64,000 nucleotides of DNA from Duganella flavida (lineage in GTDB: Bacteria; Pseudomonadota; Gammaproteobacteria; Burkholderiales; Burkholderiaceae_D), in assembly GCF_009857445.1 (NCBI RefSeq), contig NZ_WWCN01000003.1:248001-312000 (forward strand), given 5' to 3'. Below, one piece after another: positions 28,649 to 36,852 of the stretch (its first letter is position 1; every line of letters begins with the position of its first letter). Under the pieces are notes generated by a model. It was not told the DNA's origin. It saw only the letters and a program-made list of their open reading frames with translations, and ran no database searches. A program made the position numbers and the translations under genes.

Positions 28649-29938
28649 ATGACTGCTGAGTCCTGTATCGTCTTCGACTGTTCTCATCCTGATGCATCGA
28701 TCCCGATCGGACACTTCGAAATCGACATGCACGGCGACGGGCGCTTCGGATACGGATCGCAATATCTGCAAACTTCGCACGCGTTTTCACTTGATCCAAT
28801 CCATGTGCCCTTGCAAACACCTGAAATCGTTGTCCCTCGTAGAGGGGATGGAACGTATGGCATTTTCTCCGATGCGGGCCCGAACGCTTGGGGCGCTCAG
28901 CTCACTATCAAACTGTTACGTGAATCAAATAGCCGCGCGCCACAGAACCTGGTTGAATGGTTCCTTAGTTCGTCCCATCACGGTTCCGGCTGCCTTGGCT
29001 TCTCGACTGATCCCAGCACGCCGCCGCAGCTCAACGACGATATTCAATCTTCCCGCGCACTTTCAGGCAAAGCGTTGCAAGAAGTGGAGGCATACACGGA
29101 TAATCCGGCGATGCGAATCGATGCAGAAACTGCACATCTTCTTTCCCCTGGCCGTAGCCTGGGCGGTGCGCGCCCTAAGACGGTGGTCATGCATGATGGC
29201 ACAGAACACATTGCTAAGTTCAGCAGATTAAATGATTTGTTCGACGTACCAGCCGCAGAGTATGCCACGCTGAGGCTGGCGACCAAGGCAGGTATCAATG
29301 TACCCAGTTTCGAGCTCATCAATATTGGGAAGCGTTCTGTTCTGCTCATTGATCGATTTGATCGCGTGGAGGGGAGTCGTATTCACTACGCAAGCGCACA
29401 TAGCTTTCTCGATCCGAAGCCGCTTAGTCCTCATGGTCGCGAGTACGTGACCAGTTTCTCGTACGCGGGAATCGCCGAAGTATTGCGGCTCTATGGCGCG
29501 GATGCTCGTACGGATGCGCATGAACTATACCGGCGCATGGTGTTCAATATCATGGTGGGCAATGTTGACGACCACTTGCGGAATCACGCTTTCCTGCTGC
29601 ACCAACATGGCCAGTACCGTCTTTCGCCAGCCTTCGATATCGTACCCCATATTGACGCTGCCAACCGACCGCAGAGCATTGGAGTCGGTGAGTTCGGACC
29701 AGCGAGCACGATCGTGAACGCACTTTCGCAATGCGGCCGCTTTCTACTGACGCAGTCTGAAGCACTTGAAATCATCAGCGAGCTGAAGGACGTCACATCC
29801 ACCTGGCGTGATGAATTCCGGTATGCAGGCATGGCGCGGTGCGACATCAATGCGCTAGCTAGCTGTTTCACTATTGCTGATGCAGTTGAGCGGCAACAAG
29901 TGCAGGCCAGCATTTCACTTTTGGCGGCGAAGCGCTGA
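28649..29938 (+). CDS. HipA-family serine/threonine kinase-like protein (no adjacent HipB)
   Basis: A 429-aa HipA-type protein. Visible features are the N-terminal subdomain ending FSDAGPNAWGAQL, an ATP-loop region SLGGARPKTVV, the hinge LLIDRFDRV, the catalytic loop GNVDDHLRNHAF and the metal-binding SPAFDIVPH. HipA kinases phosphorylate tRNA synthetases or other targets and are usually held by HipB, but no HTH gene is directly upstream. I chose the ATG at 28649 with GAAAG before it; another ATG at 28604 adds 15 residues. Confidence 0.85.
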   Translation: MTAESCIVFDCSHPDASIPIGHFEIDMHGDGRFGYGSQYLQTSHAFSLDPIHVPLQTPEIVVPRRGDGTYGIFSDAGPNAWGAQLTIKLLRESNSRAPQNLVEWFLSSSHHGSGCLGFSTDPSTPPQLNDDIQSSRALSGKALQEVEAYTDNPAMRIDAETAHLLSPGRSLGGARPKTVVMHDGTEHIAKFSRLNDLFDVPAAEYATLRLATKAGINVPSFELINIGKRSVLLIDRFDRVEGSRIHYASAHSFLDPKPLSPHGREYVTSFSYAGIAEVLRLYGADARTDAHELYRRMVFNIMVGNVDDHLRNHAFLLHQHGQYRLSPAFDIVPHIDAANRPQSIGVGEFGPASTIVNALSQCGRFLLTQSEALEIISELKDVTSTWRDEFRYAGMARCDINALASCFTIADAVERQQVQASISLLAAKR

Positions 29939-30073
29939 GCGGTGGCGCGAGTAGACGAAATAGATGACCAGTCCGATGATGAGCCATGCAGTAAAGAATA
30001 GCCAGGTCGTCGTCTGAGGAAGTACATTAATCAGAATACACAGTAGAGATGAAAGGTAAGGGTTCGGTGCCGA
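29939..30073 (-). pseudogene. C-terminal remnant of an amino-acid permease (APC family)
   Basis: Read on the minus strand, this stretch encodes APNPYLSSLLCILINVLPQ followed by TTTWLFFTAWLIIGLVIYF and VYSRHRS: the last two membrane helices and tail of a cationic-amino-acid permease. There is no start, and an in-frame stop lies just upstream, so only a scrap remains. It directly abuts the end of the HipA gene, marking a recombination junction. Confidence 0.6.
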
Positions 30074-30294
30074 AGTCTATCCGATTTGACCAGGTGAAAG
30101 TGCTTACCGGCGACACCAAGATCTTGGGGGGCACTGCCGCAGAGTGGGATGCTGCCTTTACGGGCAACATGCGACAGACGCTTCAGCATGTAAAACAGCT
30201 GGTCGAAAGCGGGGCAACGCGCGATATCTCGACGGCAGTAACTGATGTAGCCAGCACTGTTTCTTCGGCGCATCAATGGTCCAAAGACCGGTGA
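30049..30294 (+). CDS. small hypothetical protein
   Basis: An 81-aa possible product with no recognised domain (GGTAAEWDAAFTGNMRQTL in the middle). Its first codons overlap the permease remnant on the other strand, so either the start is further in or the gene is a fragment. A GTAGAG stretch precedes the ATG at close spacing. Low confidence. Confidence 0.35.
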   Translation: MKGKGSVPKSIRFDQVKVLTGDTKILGGTAAEWDAAFTGNMRQTLQHVKQLVESGATRDISTAVTDVASTVSSAHQWSKDR

Positions 30295-30317
30295 CATTAA
30301 TCTACTGGGGTTAGATA

Positions 30318-30602
30318 CTACCCTAACAGTCGCTCCATCGCCGAGGGAACGTTGTCCGGCCCAATGGACTTCCCTTGCAGCAGGCGATTTACATCTAGGA
30401 TCAAGTGCCTCGGGACTAGTACCCACTCGGCATCTAGTCCAGCAGCCAAAGCATCAATTGTGGAAACACGCGCATCAATTTTGCTATTGGGCGACAGCAC
30501 GGCAGCGATGCGCGGCCGATTAATGCCTGTAGTCTCTGAGAGATATTCCTGGGTCCGCTGCAGGTTTGCACGACGCAATCGTAGTTGTTCGATTAGATTC
30601 AT
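30318..30602 (-). CDS. HTH protein, HipB/XRE-like
   Basis: A 94-aa protein with an N-terminal helix-turn-helix (RTQEYLSETTGINRPRIAAVL) and a C-terminal segment ending PSAMERLLG. It is divergent from the YjjJ-like HipA gene across 265 bases and could repress it. A near-palindrome GCGAAATGTACACTTTGCG in the gap (30647-30665) might be its operator. Confidence 0.7.
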   Translation of the reverse strand: MNLIEQLRLRRANLQRTQEYLSETTGINRPRIAAVLSPNSKIDARVSTIDALAAGLDAEWVLVPRHLILDVNRLLQGKSIGPDNVPSAMERLLG

Positions 30603-30867
30603 AGAGGTTCCTTCCGCAAAGTCTGGTCAACGATACTCTTTATTAAGCGAAATGTACACTTTGCGATACATAACTTATCGGTTTGTACGCCATAGTGAAC
30701 ATTCAAACTCTAGTGTGATTTTATTGTTTTGCCTACTGTGCCAACCTGCTTGATTGTTTTAATAGATCATTTTGTGCCATTTTTTCTATTCAAATATTTA
30801 TTCAAAAACAGGGAAATCTACTATGAGAATAAAATGATTTTCCATATTAATTTAGTGATTCAGAATC
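30603..30867. promoter_or_regulatory. AT-rich divergent promoter region with near-palindrome
   Basis: 265 AT-rich bases separate the divergent HTH and HipA-like genes. The sequence GCGAAATGTACACTTTGCG at 30647-30665 is an imperfect inverted repeat centred on TGTACA and lies 45 bases before the HTH start. Its operator role is inferred. Confidence 0.4.
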
Positions 30868-32217
30868 GTGAGAAAAACTTCAAACGCTGACAAACTAGAC
30901 TTGCTTCTGAAACAGGGGCCAGAGAAAGCGGCATTTTTCCTAAAGGAACTTGACGTCAGCAAGTCAACCTTTTCTCGTCTTTGGACTAGTATTCGAGGTG
31001 GTGTTGTGCTGGGGGCGGGCAAAGCAAGGCAATATGCATCGAGGCGCCATGTTTCAGGAGTCGATGCTCCCATCCCTGTGTTTCGTGTCTCAGCGGAGGG
31101 GCGGGTCGATCCAATAGGGTATCTTGATGTTTTACAAGGTGAGTTCTATGCAATGACCTCAATGGCGGGTACTCGTTATGAAGTGTATAAAGGCACGCCT
31201 TTCTTCTTTCGAGATTTGCGTCCACAAGGCTTTCTGGGGCGTATGGCGCCTGGCAAACATCGCGACTTGGATTTGCAAAACAACATTCTCCGTTGGACAG
31301 ATGAGCAGGTCCTTCAGTACATCTCCAAGCGGAGTGAAAATGCTGTGGGCGATCTGATTTTAGGGAATGAGTCCTACGCAAGATATATCAATTCCATCGC
31401 AACAGAAGAAGCGTCAATCATTGCCGATGAAAATCGTGCACTTCGCTATCCGGTATTGGCGCAAAACTCCATGCAAGGAGAGGCTCCAGCGGCCTCAGCA
31501 GGAGGAGAGCAGCCGAAGTTTACTGCAGTAATTCGTCGCCAAGGCACGGAGGACTTGGTGGAGCATGTAATCGTGAAATTCTCCCCAAAAACTAGCACAC
31601 CGTCGGGAAGACGCTGGGGAGACCTGCTCATATGTGAGCACCTGGCGTTGGCCGTACTAGCTCGTAACGGAATCGCCGCTGCGCAAACCTCAATCCTAGA
31701 ATTGGATGAACGTGTATTCCTCGAAGTCGTTCGATTTGATCGAGCTGGATTGAGGGGACGCTGCCCAATGGCGAGTTTCTCAGCTCTTGACGGTGATCTG
31801 GGCATGATGGACCAGAATTGGACGGCTGTTGCGCGTGAGCTTGGCCGCATGGGAGAGCTACCGGACGAAGATATTGTCACGGTGGAGATTCTAGATCTTT
31901 TTGGGTCATTAATTGGAAATACCGATAAGCATCACGGCAATATAGCCGTCGCTTGGACACTAGAAAAGAAACACCGCTTGCTTGATGCTTACGACATGCT
32001 TCCAATGCTATATCGCCCCAATTCTGATGGGGAAATAGTTGACCGTGTGTGGACGCCAGCCTATTTGAGGCATCTAGAACTTAAACATCTCCCTCTATGC
32101 TATGGCATTGCGATCCAATTTTGGTCAAATGTCCTGAAGGATTCCAGAATATCTGATGAGTTCAAGGGTATAGCTTATCGTCACCTTGAGGCCATGAAAC
32201 CATTTACGTCAGGTTGA
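30868..32217 (+). CDS. HipA-family kinase-like protein with N-terminal HTH, YjjJ-like
   Basis: A 449-aa protein starting at GTG. Residues 1-60 look like a helix-turn-helix (FLKELDVSKSTFSRLWTSI), followed by a HipA fold: phosphate loop near 211-217 (AGGEQPKF), K237 in VIVKFSP, hinge FLEVVRFDR, catalytic loop GNTDKHHGN (D353, N358) and metal-binding D376 in DAYDMLP. This HTH-plus-kinase form is that of E. coli YjjJ, where the toxin carries its own DNA-binding domain. All the key kinase residues are present, so it is probably active. Confidence 0.85.
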   Translation: MRKTSNADKLDLLLKQGPEKAAFFLKELDVSKSTFSRLWTSIRGGVVLGAGKARQYASRRHVSGVDAPIPVFRVSAEGRVDPIGYLDVLQGEFYAMTSMAGTRYEVYKGTPFFFRDLRPQGFLGRMAPGKHRDLDLQNNILRWTDEQVLQYISKRSENAVGDLILGNESYARYINSIATEEASIIADENRALRYPVLAQNSMQGEAPAASAGGEQPKFTAVIRRQGTEDLVEHVIVKFSPKTSTPSGRRWGDLLICEHLALAVLARNGIAAAQTSILELDERVFLEVVRFDRAGLRGRCPMASFSALDGDLGMMDQNWTAVARELGRMGELPDEDIVTVEILDLFGSLIGNTDKHHGNIAVAWTLEKKHRLLDAYDMLPMLYRPNSDGEIVDRVWTPAYLRHLELKHLPLCYGIAIQFWSNVLKDSRISDEFKGIAYRHLEAMKPFTSG

Positions 32218-32333
32218 CACACTGGCGGCCACAAGTTCGATGCAGATAGGGCGATTCCAATATGATGGTCGTGGAGTAAAATCTGTTTATGCTAGAGTCG
32301 AGGCTAAGATAGTTAATCTGCGGAGGACGAATA

Positions 32334-32729
32334 ATGAGCGGTCGAACGGAAGCGATCCCTGTATTTGGACAAGATTTCGAGCAGCTTCAGGTGTTTCTTC
32401 TTGATGATGATGGCGTTATATCCCCCATCCGCTTCGCGCGCGTATTCAGCATGAATCTCACGGCACTGGCCGGTGCTGCGCAAGTGTCGATGGAAAAGCT
32501 CTGCAAGACGCCGAGCGACGAAGTGGTTCAACGCCATTTGCGCGAAAGTCTTCAAATTACCTGTGCTGCAACTGGCGTTGCACAAAGTGTTGAACGCGCA
32601 CTATTTTGGCTCAAAAATACACCTATTGAGCCTTTTGGTGATAAGACTGGCTACGAGTTGGCGTCAGAAGGCCGAACAGGCGATGTGCTGCACTATATCG
32701 ACTCTCTGCAGGCCGGATTCTCCGGCTGA
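32334..32729 (+). CDS. Xre/MbcA/ParS-type antitoxin-like protein (DUF2384)
   Basis: A 131-aa protein with an N-terminal Xre-like helical domain (RVFSMNLTALAGAAQVS) and a C-terminal toxin-binding domain of the MbcA/ParS/Xre group (ALFWLKNTPIEPFGDKTGYEL and the terminal glycine/phenylalanine of QAGFSG). Such antitoxins normally precede a RES-domain toxin gene; none follows here. A CGGAGGA site before the ATG supports the start. Confidence 0.78.
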   Translation: MSGRTEAIPVFGQDFEQLQVFLLDDDGVISPIRFARVFSMNLTALAGAAQVSMEKLCKTPSDEVVQRHLRESLQITCAATGVAQSVERALFWLKNTPIEPFGDKTGYELASEGRTGDVLHYIDSLQAGFSG

Positions 32730-32965
32730 GGCGTACTAGATCAGACTAAAAAAAGACCTCCCACAGGCTTGTGCGACTAAGAGTAGAAATTGAAAATTGC
32801 CCTGCGCAGCGGTGCGTTAAATATCCGAAGCGGATGCGAGAAAATTGGTATAGGCCCAAATTACCATCTCAGTTACTTCCTGTATCTCTCGACGCCGAAT
32901 GCACCCCGGTTAAAAATCGCTTACTGTGTTTGGTCGCGACGCGGTTAATGGAAGGGTCTGTAATC

Positions 32966-33211
32966 ATGAATTGTTCAACCTGCTGCGGCGCCAATGTCGT
33001 CCATCAGAGCAAAGCGCTGCACTACACCCACGACGATCGTGCGCATGCCCCTGGGAAGCTCACAGGCTACTTTTGTCAACAATGCGGCACGATGCTAACT
33101 GGGCAGCCGGGGTTGACTGGCGCCAAGCTAGAGGCGTGTCGCTCCTTTCCGGCGCTTGTCTTGACCGAGGCCCAACGCGCGGCGCGACGCGAAGCAGGCG
33201 GGGTGATCTAA
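32966..33211 (+). CDS. YgiT-type zinc-finger protein, MqsA N-terminal-like, short
   Basis: An 81-aa protein with two cysteine pairs (CSTCC near the start and CQQCG at about residue 38) that form the zinc site of MqsA/YgiT antitoxins. The C-terminal HTH that binds DNA in full MqsA (about 130 aa) is absent; the protein ends soon after LTEAQRAARREAG. It could be a truncated antitoxin or a naturally short family member. An ATG at 32948 is an alternative start. No MqsR-like toxin is next to it. Its stop abuts the convergent KfrA-like gene. Confidence 0.65.
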   Translation: MNCSTCCGANVVHQSKALHYTHDDRAHAPGKLTGYFCQQCGTMLTGQPGLTGAKLEACRSFPALVLTEAQRAARREAGGVI

Positions 33212-34243
33212 TCAAGTGGGGATACGCGACGTTTTCCTGGCTGCGAGAAGTTCCTGTAACTGAGCATTCATTTTTTCCTGCATCTCGACCTGGGTGCGCG
33301 CTTGGGCAAGTGAAAGCTCAAGAGTCCGCACCTGCGACGACTGCTTGTCTTGCTCGCCAAGACTGGCCGTAAGCTGGTCCCGAAGCTCTACAGCGCGTGC
33401 CTCACGCTCGCGCATCTGGGTGCTCAGCTGTTCGTAAGCAGACTGGATAGCATGCAAATGTTCGAGCTCATCAACCTGTCGTTTTGCGTGTTCTTCGGCT
33501 GTACGTAGTGCCTGACGTGTGTGAGTGAGTTCCGTCATAAACCGTGCGCCATCGCGGTTCAAAATCGTTATCTCATCATTCTTGCCAACCAGACTCTGGT
33601 TGGCCTGACGCAGCTCCGCCTGCAGTTGCTGAACCTGGAGCTCGTGCCGGCGCGACTCAGCCTCCCGTTGCTCTTTTGCCGCGAGGCGATAATGCTCCAA
33701 CGCGTCGCGCGCATGCTGGTGTTTTTCCTCCAACGAACGGCGATGGGCTTCATTTTCCGCCAATCTTTGCGATAGGCTATTGGCTTCCTGTGCTGCCAAC
33801 TGACGGGCGGTGGTCTCCCGCGAAAGCGCTTCCTGTGCGTCGGCGAGCGCAGCTTCGTAGTGTTTGTTTGCCTTTTCGATTGCGGTGATCTGCACGCCCA
33901 GGCGTGCGTTCTCTGTTTCAATGGCTCGTATAGCTGCCAGTTGTTCCACCGCTTGGGCTTCAATGACGTTCGTTCGCGCAGCGTAGCGTTCGTCCGCTTC
34001 CTCCTGAATTCGAGCGGCCAGTCGCTCAACCAAATCAGTCAGGGCCTCGCTAAGCGAAGTGCGTTTTTTATCCACAGTGCCGGCTTCCTCTTCCAGCTCG
34101 CGCAAATACTTGTGGATGGTGGTCTTTGAGCCGGTGTTACCCAATTCAATACGTACTGCGTCAATGGATGGGCGCTGGCCTTTAGCCAGTAGTGCGTCCC
34201 GGGCCTTCTGGACTTCCGATTTATATAGGCCTGAACGAGCCAT
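33212..34243 (-). CDS. KfrA-like DNA-binding coiled-coil protein
   Basis: A 343-aa protein with an N-terminal DNA-binding domain of the KfrA type (KARDALLAKGQRPSIDAVR followed by GNTGSKTTIHKYL) and a long alpha-helical coiled coil from about residue 60 to 330. KfrA proteins of plasmids are autoregulators with a suspected partition or nucleoid role. The start has a GGAGG site five bases upstream. It is divergent from a tyrosine recombinase gene, a layout suggesting an integrated element. Confidence 0.85.
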   Translation of the reverse strand: MARSGLYKSEVQKARDALLAKGQRPSIDAVRIELGNTGSKTTIHKYLRELEEEAGTVDKKRTSLSEALTDLVERLAARIQEEADERYAARTNVIEAQAVEQLAAIRAIETENARLGVQITAIEKANKHYEAALADAQEALSRETTARQLAAQEANSLSQRLAENEAHRRSLEEKHQHARDALEHYRLAAKEQREAESRRHELQVQQLQAELRQANQSLVGKNDEITILNRDGARFMTELTHTRQALRTAEEHAKRQVDELEHLHAIQSAYEQLSTQMREREARAVELRDQLTASLGEQDKQSSQVRTLELSLAQARTQVEMQEKMNAQLQELLAARKTSRIPT

Positions 34244-34435
34244 ACTGCCTCCATTAGTGAAATACCGTACTGCAATATGTACTACATATTTACGTACTAT
34301 TTTAACGCAAATTTAGCGAAATATGATTCCGAAATATCAGATTAGATAAGCTAATCTTATCCCGTATGATGCCGAATTTGGGCGTAAAATCTGCCCAATC
34401 TAGTACGAAATGGGCAATTCGCCCAGACAACGCCC
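34244..34435. promoter_or_regulatory. divergent KfrA/integrase promoter with GTACT repeats
   Basis: AT-rich region between the divergent genes. GTACT occurs three times in 32 bases (34267-34271, 34279-34283, 34294-34298) just before the kfrA-like start, which may be its autoregulatory operator. The role is inferred. Confidence 0.45.
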
Positions 34436-35404
34436 ATGACGATAAACCAGGCTCCTGACGTCGAGTTTTACCTCGATGCCGCCACCCGGAAAAACACCCG
34501 CCGCAGCTATGAGGCTGCCGTGCGCCATTTCGAAGTGGATTGGGGCGGCTTTTTGCCCGCCAGTAGCGATTCGATCGCCAAGTACTTGGCAAGCTATGCC
34601 GGCACGCTGGCCACCAGCACCTTGACGCATCGCCTGGCGGCCCTGGCACAGTGGCACATCGAGCAGGGCTTTCCGGACCCCACCAAGGCGCCGTTGGTGC
34701 GCAAGATACTGCGGGGCATTCGGGCTGAGCATCCAGCGCAGGAAAAGCAAGCCAAACCGCTCCTGATCGAGCAGCTTGATCGGATCGATCGCTGGCTTGC
34801 CGATGCCATCACGGCTGCGCGTGATTCTGGCCAACGCGGCGAGCACTTGCGGCACACGCGTAATCGGGCGCTGGTGTTACTGGGCTTCTGGCGTGGCTTT
34901 CGCGGCGATGAGCTCACTAGTCTACAGGCCGAGCACGTGCAGCTTGCCGCCGGCGAAGGCATGAGCTGCTTCTTCCCGCGCACCAAGGGGGATCGTCAGC
35001 ACAAGGGTGTGACGTTCCACGCGCCGGCACTGGCACGGCTGTGCCCGGTGTCTGCCTATCTGGACTGGATCTCGTTGGCGCACATCGAGAGCGGTTCCGC
35101 ATTTCGCAGCATTGACCGCTGGGGCCATGTCGGCGATGATGGACTGCATCCCAATAGCCTGATACCGTTGCTTCGCGCGATTTTCAGTAAAGTCGGCGTC
35201 GACGGCGCCGACGAGTACAGCGGTCATTCCCTGCGCCGCGGTTTCGCGAACTGGGCCGCAGCCGACGGCTGGGACACCAAATCCATGATGGAGTACGTGG
35301 GCTGGAAGAGTATTCAAAGCGCGATGCGTTACGTTGACAGCAGCGACCGCTTTGCGCGCCACCGGCCGGCACCGCTACGGCAGATTGACGACGCTGAACA
35401 ATAA
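34436..35404 (+). CDS. tyrosine recombinase / phage-type integrase
   Basis: A 322-aa site-specific recombinase. The N-terminal SAM-like core-binding domain spans about 8-100 and the catalytic domain 105-310, with R156 (WRGFRGDEL), K184 (RTKGDR), H264 and R267 (GHSLRRGF), W290 at the second-histidine position and nucleophile Y299 (AMRYVDSS). All catalytic residues are present. It starts the plus-strand run of four uncharacterised genes. No tRNA or att repeat could be recognised nearby. Confidence 0.9.
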   Translation: MTINQAPDVEFYLDAATRKNTRRSYEAAVRHFEVDWGGFLPASSDSIAKYLASYAGTLATSTLTHRLAALAQWHIEQGFPDPTKAPLVRKILRGIRAEHPAQEKQAKPLLIEQLDRIDRWLADAITAARDSGQRGEHLRHTRNRALVLLGFWRGFRGDELTSLQAEHVQLAAGEGMSCFFPRTKGDRQHKGVTFHAPALARLCPVSAYLDWISLAHIESGSAFRSIDRWGHVGDDGLHPNSLIPLLRAIFSKVGVDGADEYSGHSLRRGFANWAAADGWDTKSMMEYVGWKSIQSAMRYVDSSDRFARHRPAPLRQIDDAEQ

Positions 35405-35429
35405 GACTTCAACAGGCCAAGGGGTATCG

Positions 35430-36239
35430 ATGTTCAAGTTCCAAAAGCTTTCCAACTACGGCACCAGCACGCCGGCGGTAGCCAGAACTGTTTTGCAGGC
35501 CAAGCCCATCGTCGATGTGTTCAACTGCACGGCGGAGCAGCGAAACGCGCTGCTGGAAAAGCTCTTTGACGTTCAACGCCACCTGTTGAAGTGCGTTGAA
35601 TGCCGCGATAGCCTGGCGGCAGAAATCGAAGAAGAACGTACGAGCTACTTGATGCCGCAGGCCGACGATCCGCGTGCCAAGGGAGCGTATACGCTGCCTG
35701 GCGTGGGTGATCTCCAGTCCAAGGGCGATACATTCTTGCAGTCGGCCAAGTTGGCCATCGCAGCCACCGGGGACATGACCGAGCCGTTTTATGGCAAGGG
35801 GTTCGGCCACAAGTACCATCAGTACGCTGCGTGGGCGAAAGAGAAGTTTGGCGCCGCTGACACCTTCACCACGTCGGTAGATGGCGCTGTCCCATTTGTC
35901 AAAAGGATCGTTCAGATGCGCAATGCCGTGGATCATCCACGATCCGAACCTGGAGCACCGATGGTCTACGCCAATTTTGATATGGAATTGGCCGACGGGA
36001 GGCCGCACCTTGTCGCGCCAGCTTGGTCCCTGACTGGCGAAACATTGCGTCCCATGTTGGATGACTTCGATCGGATCATCGAGTCGATCATCACGCTGGG
36101 CGAGCAAATATTGATCAATCTGTTTGAGAAATTCCGGATGGCGCCGATGATTGTGCTTGCCGAAATTCCGGTCGAAAAGCGCCGTACCGAAAACCCCATC
36201 CGACTGATGGTTGCAGCAGCTGGGCATCCGCCGAACTAA
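35430..36239 (+). CDS. hypothetical protein downstream of integrase
   Basis: A 269-aa protein without recognised family. The ATG at 35430 (after CAAGGGG) is preferred to the open frame overlapping the integrase. It has a helical N-terminal half (QRNALLEKLFDVQRHLLKC), a central QMRNAVDHPRSE that recalls HEPN/Abi-like RN-x-x-x-H motifs, and helical C-terminus. The RNAVDH motif is suggestive of an RNase-type or abortive-infection fold but is not proof. Confidence 0.6.
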   Translation: MFKFQKLSNYGTSTPAVARTVLQAKPIVDVFNCTAEQRNALLEKLFDVQRHLLKCVECRDSLAAEIEEERTSYLMPQADDPRAKGAYTLPGVGDLQSKGDTFLQSAKLAIAATGDMTEPFYGKGFGHKYHQYAAWAKEKFGAADTFTTSVDGAVPFVKRIVQMRNAVDHPRSEPGAPMVYANFDMELADGRPHLVAPAWSLTGETLRPMLDDFDRIIESIITLGEQILINLFEKFRMAPMIVLAEIPVEKRRTENPIRLMVAAAGHPPN

Positions 36240-36255
36240 CGATAGGCGGCGCACC

Positions 36256-36813
36256 ATGACTGGGCATAAACAAACCATATCGAAGGCCGATGCGGCAAAT
36301 CGGCAACTGGCCGTCGCCATCCGAATGTACCTCAATGGTGGGGACATGGTCGCAATCCATACACTGGCCTGCGCCGCGCGCGAGATCTACGAGAAGCACT
36401 GCCAAAAGGCCGGCATCAAACGCTTTTATGATGAGATCGCGGCCACCTATCCAGACAGCACGCAGAATCAGATCTTTGACATTTTAAATAGCACCCGCAA
36501 TTTCCTGAAGCATCCCGATTCGGACGGTAATCTTGACGCCGTGATCGAGTTAAGCGATCGGGACAACAAGCTGACGCTGTTTGTGGCCGCCTATGATTGT
36601 GCATGCTTGCTTGGCGAACAGACGCCGGTGATCGTACAGGCATATAACGTGTGGATTCTGGCGACGGAACCAGACCTGCAAGGCGCGTGCACTACCGAAA
36701 TGGAAACCAGATACCCCGGTCTGGTGAGCGGTTCGGCAGAGGAGCAAAAGGCCATCGGTTTGCGCTTCGTCGAAGATGCGCTATCTGGAAAATTTTTGGG
36801 TAACGAAGCATAG
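36256..36813 (+). CDS. hypothetical protein, integrase-linked
   Basis: A 185-aa predicted mainly helical protein. It begins MTGHKQTISKADAANRQ and contains ILNSTRNFLKHPDSD, again an RN-x-x-x-H motif like that of the preceding gene. It follows that gene by 16 bases on the same strand. The frame extends upstream into the previous gene, but the ATG at 36256 is the natural start. Function unknown. Confidence 0.6.
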   Translation: MTGHKQTISKADAANRQLAVAIRMYLNGGDMVAIHTLACAAREIYEKHCQKAGIKRFYDEIAATYPDSTQNQIFDILNSTRNFLKHPDSDGNLDAVIELSDRDNKLTLFVAAYDCACLLGEQTPVIVQAYNVWILATEPDLQGACTTEMETRYPGLVSGSAEEQKAIGLRFVEDALSGKFLGNEA

Positions 36814-36852
36814 ATATTTTTACGTAACCCTGCGCATGTTCAGACAAGAGCA

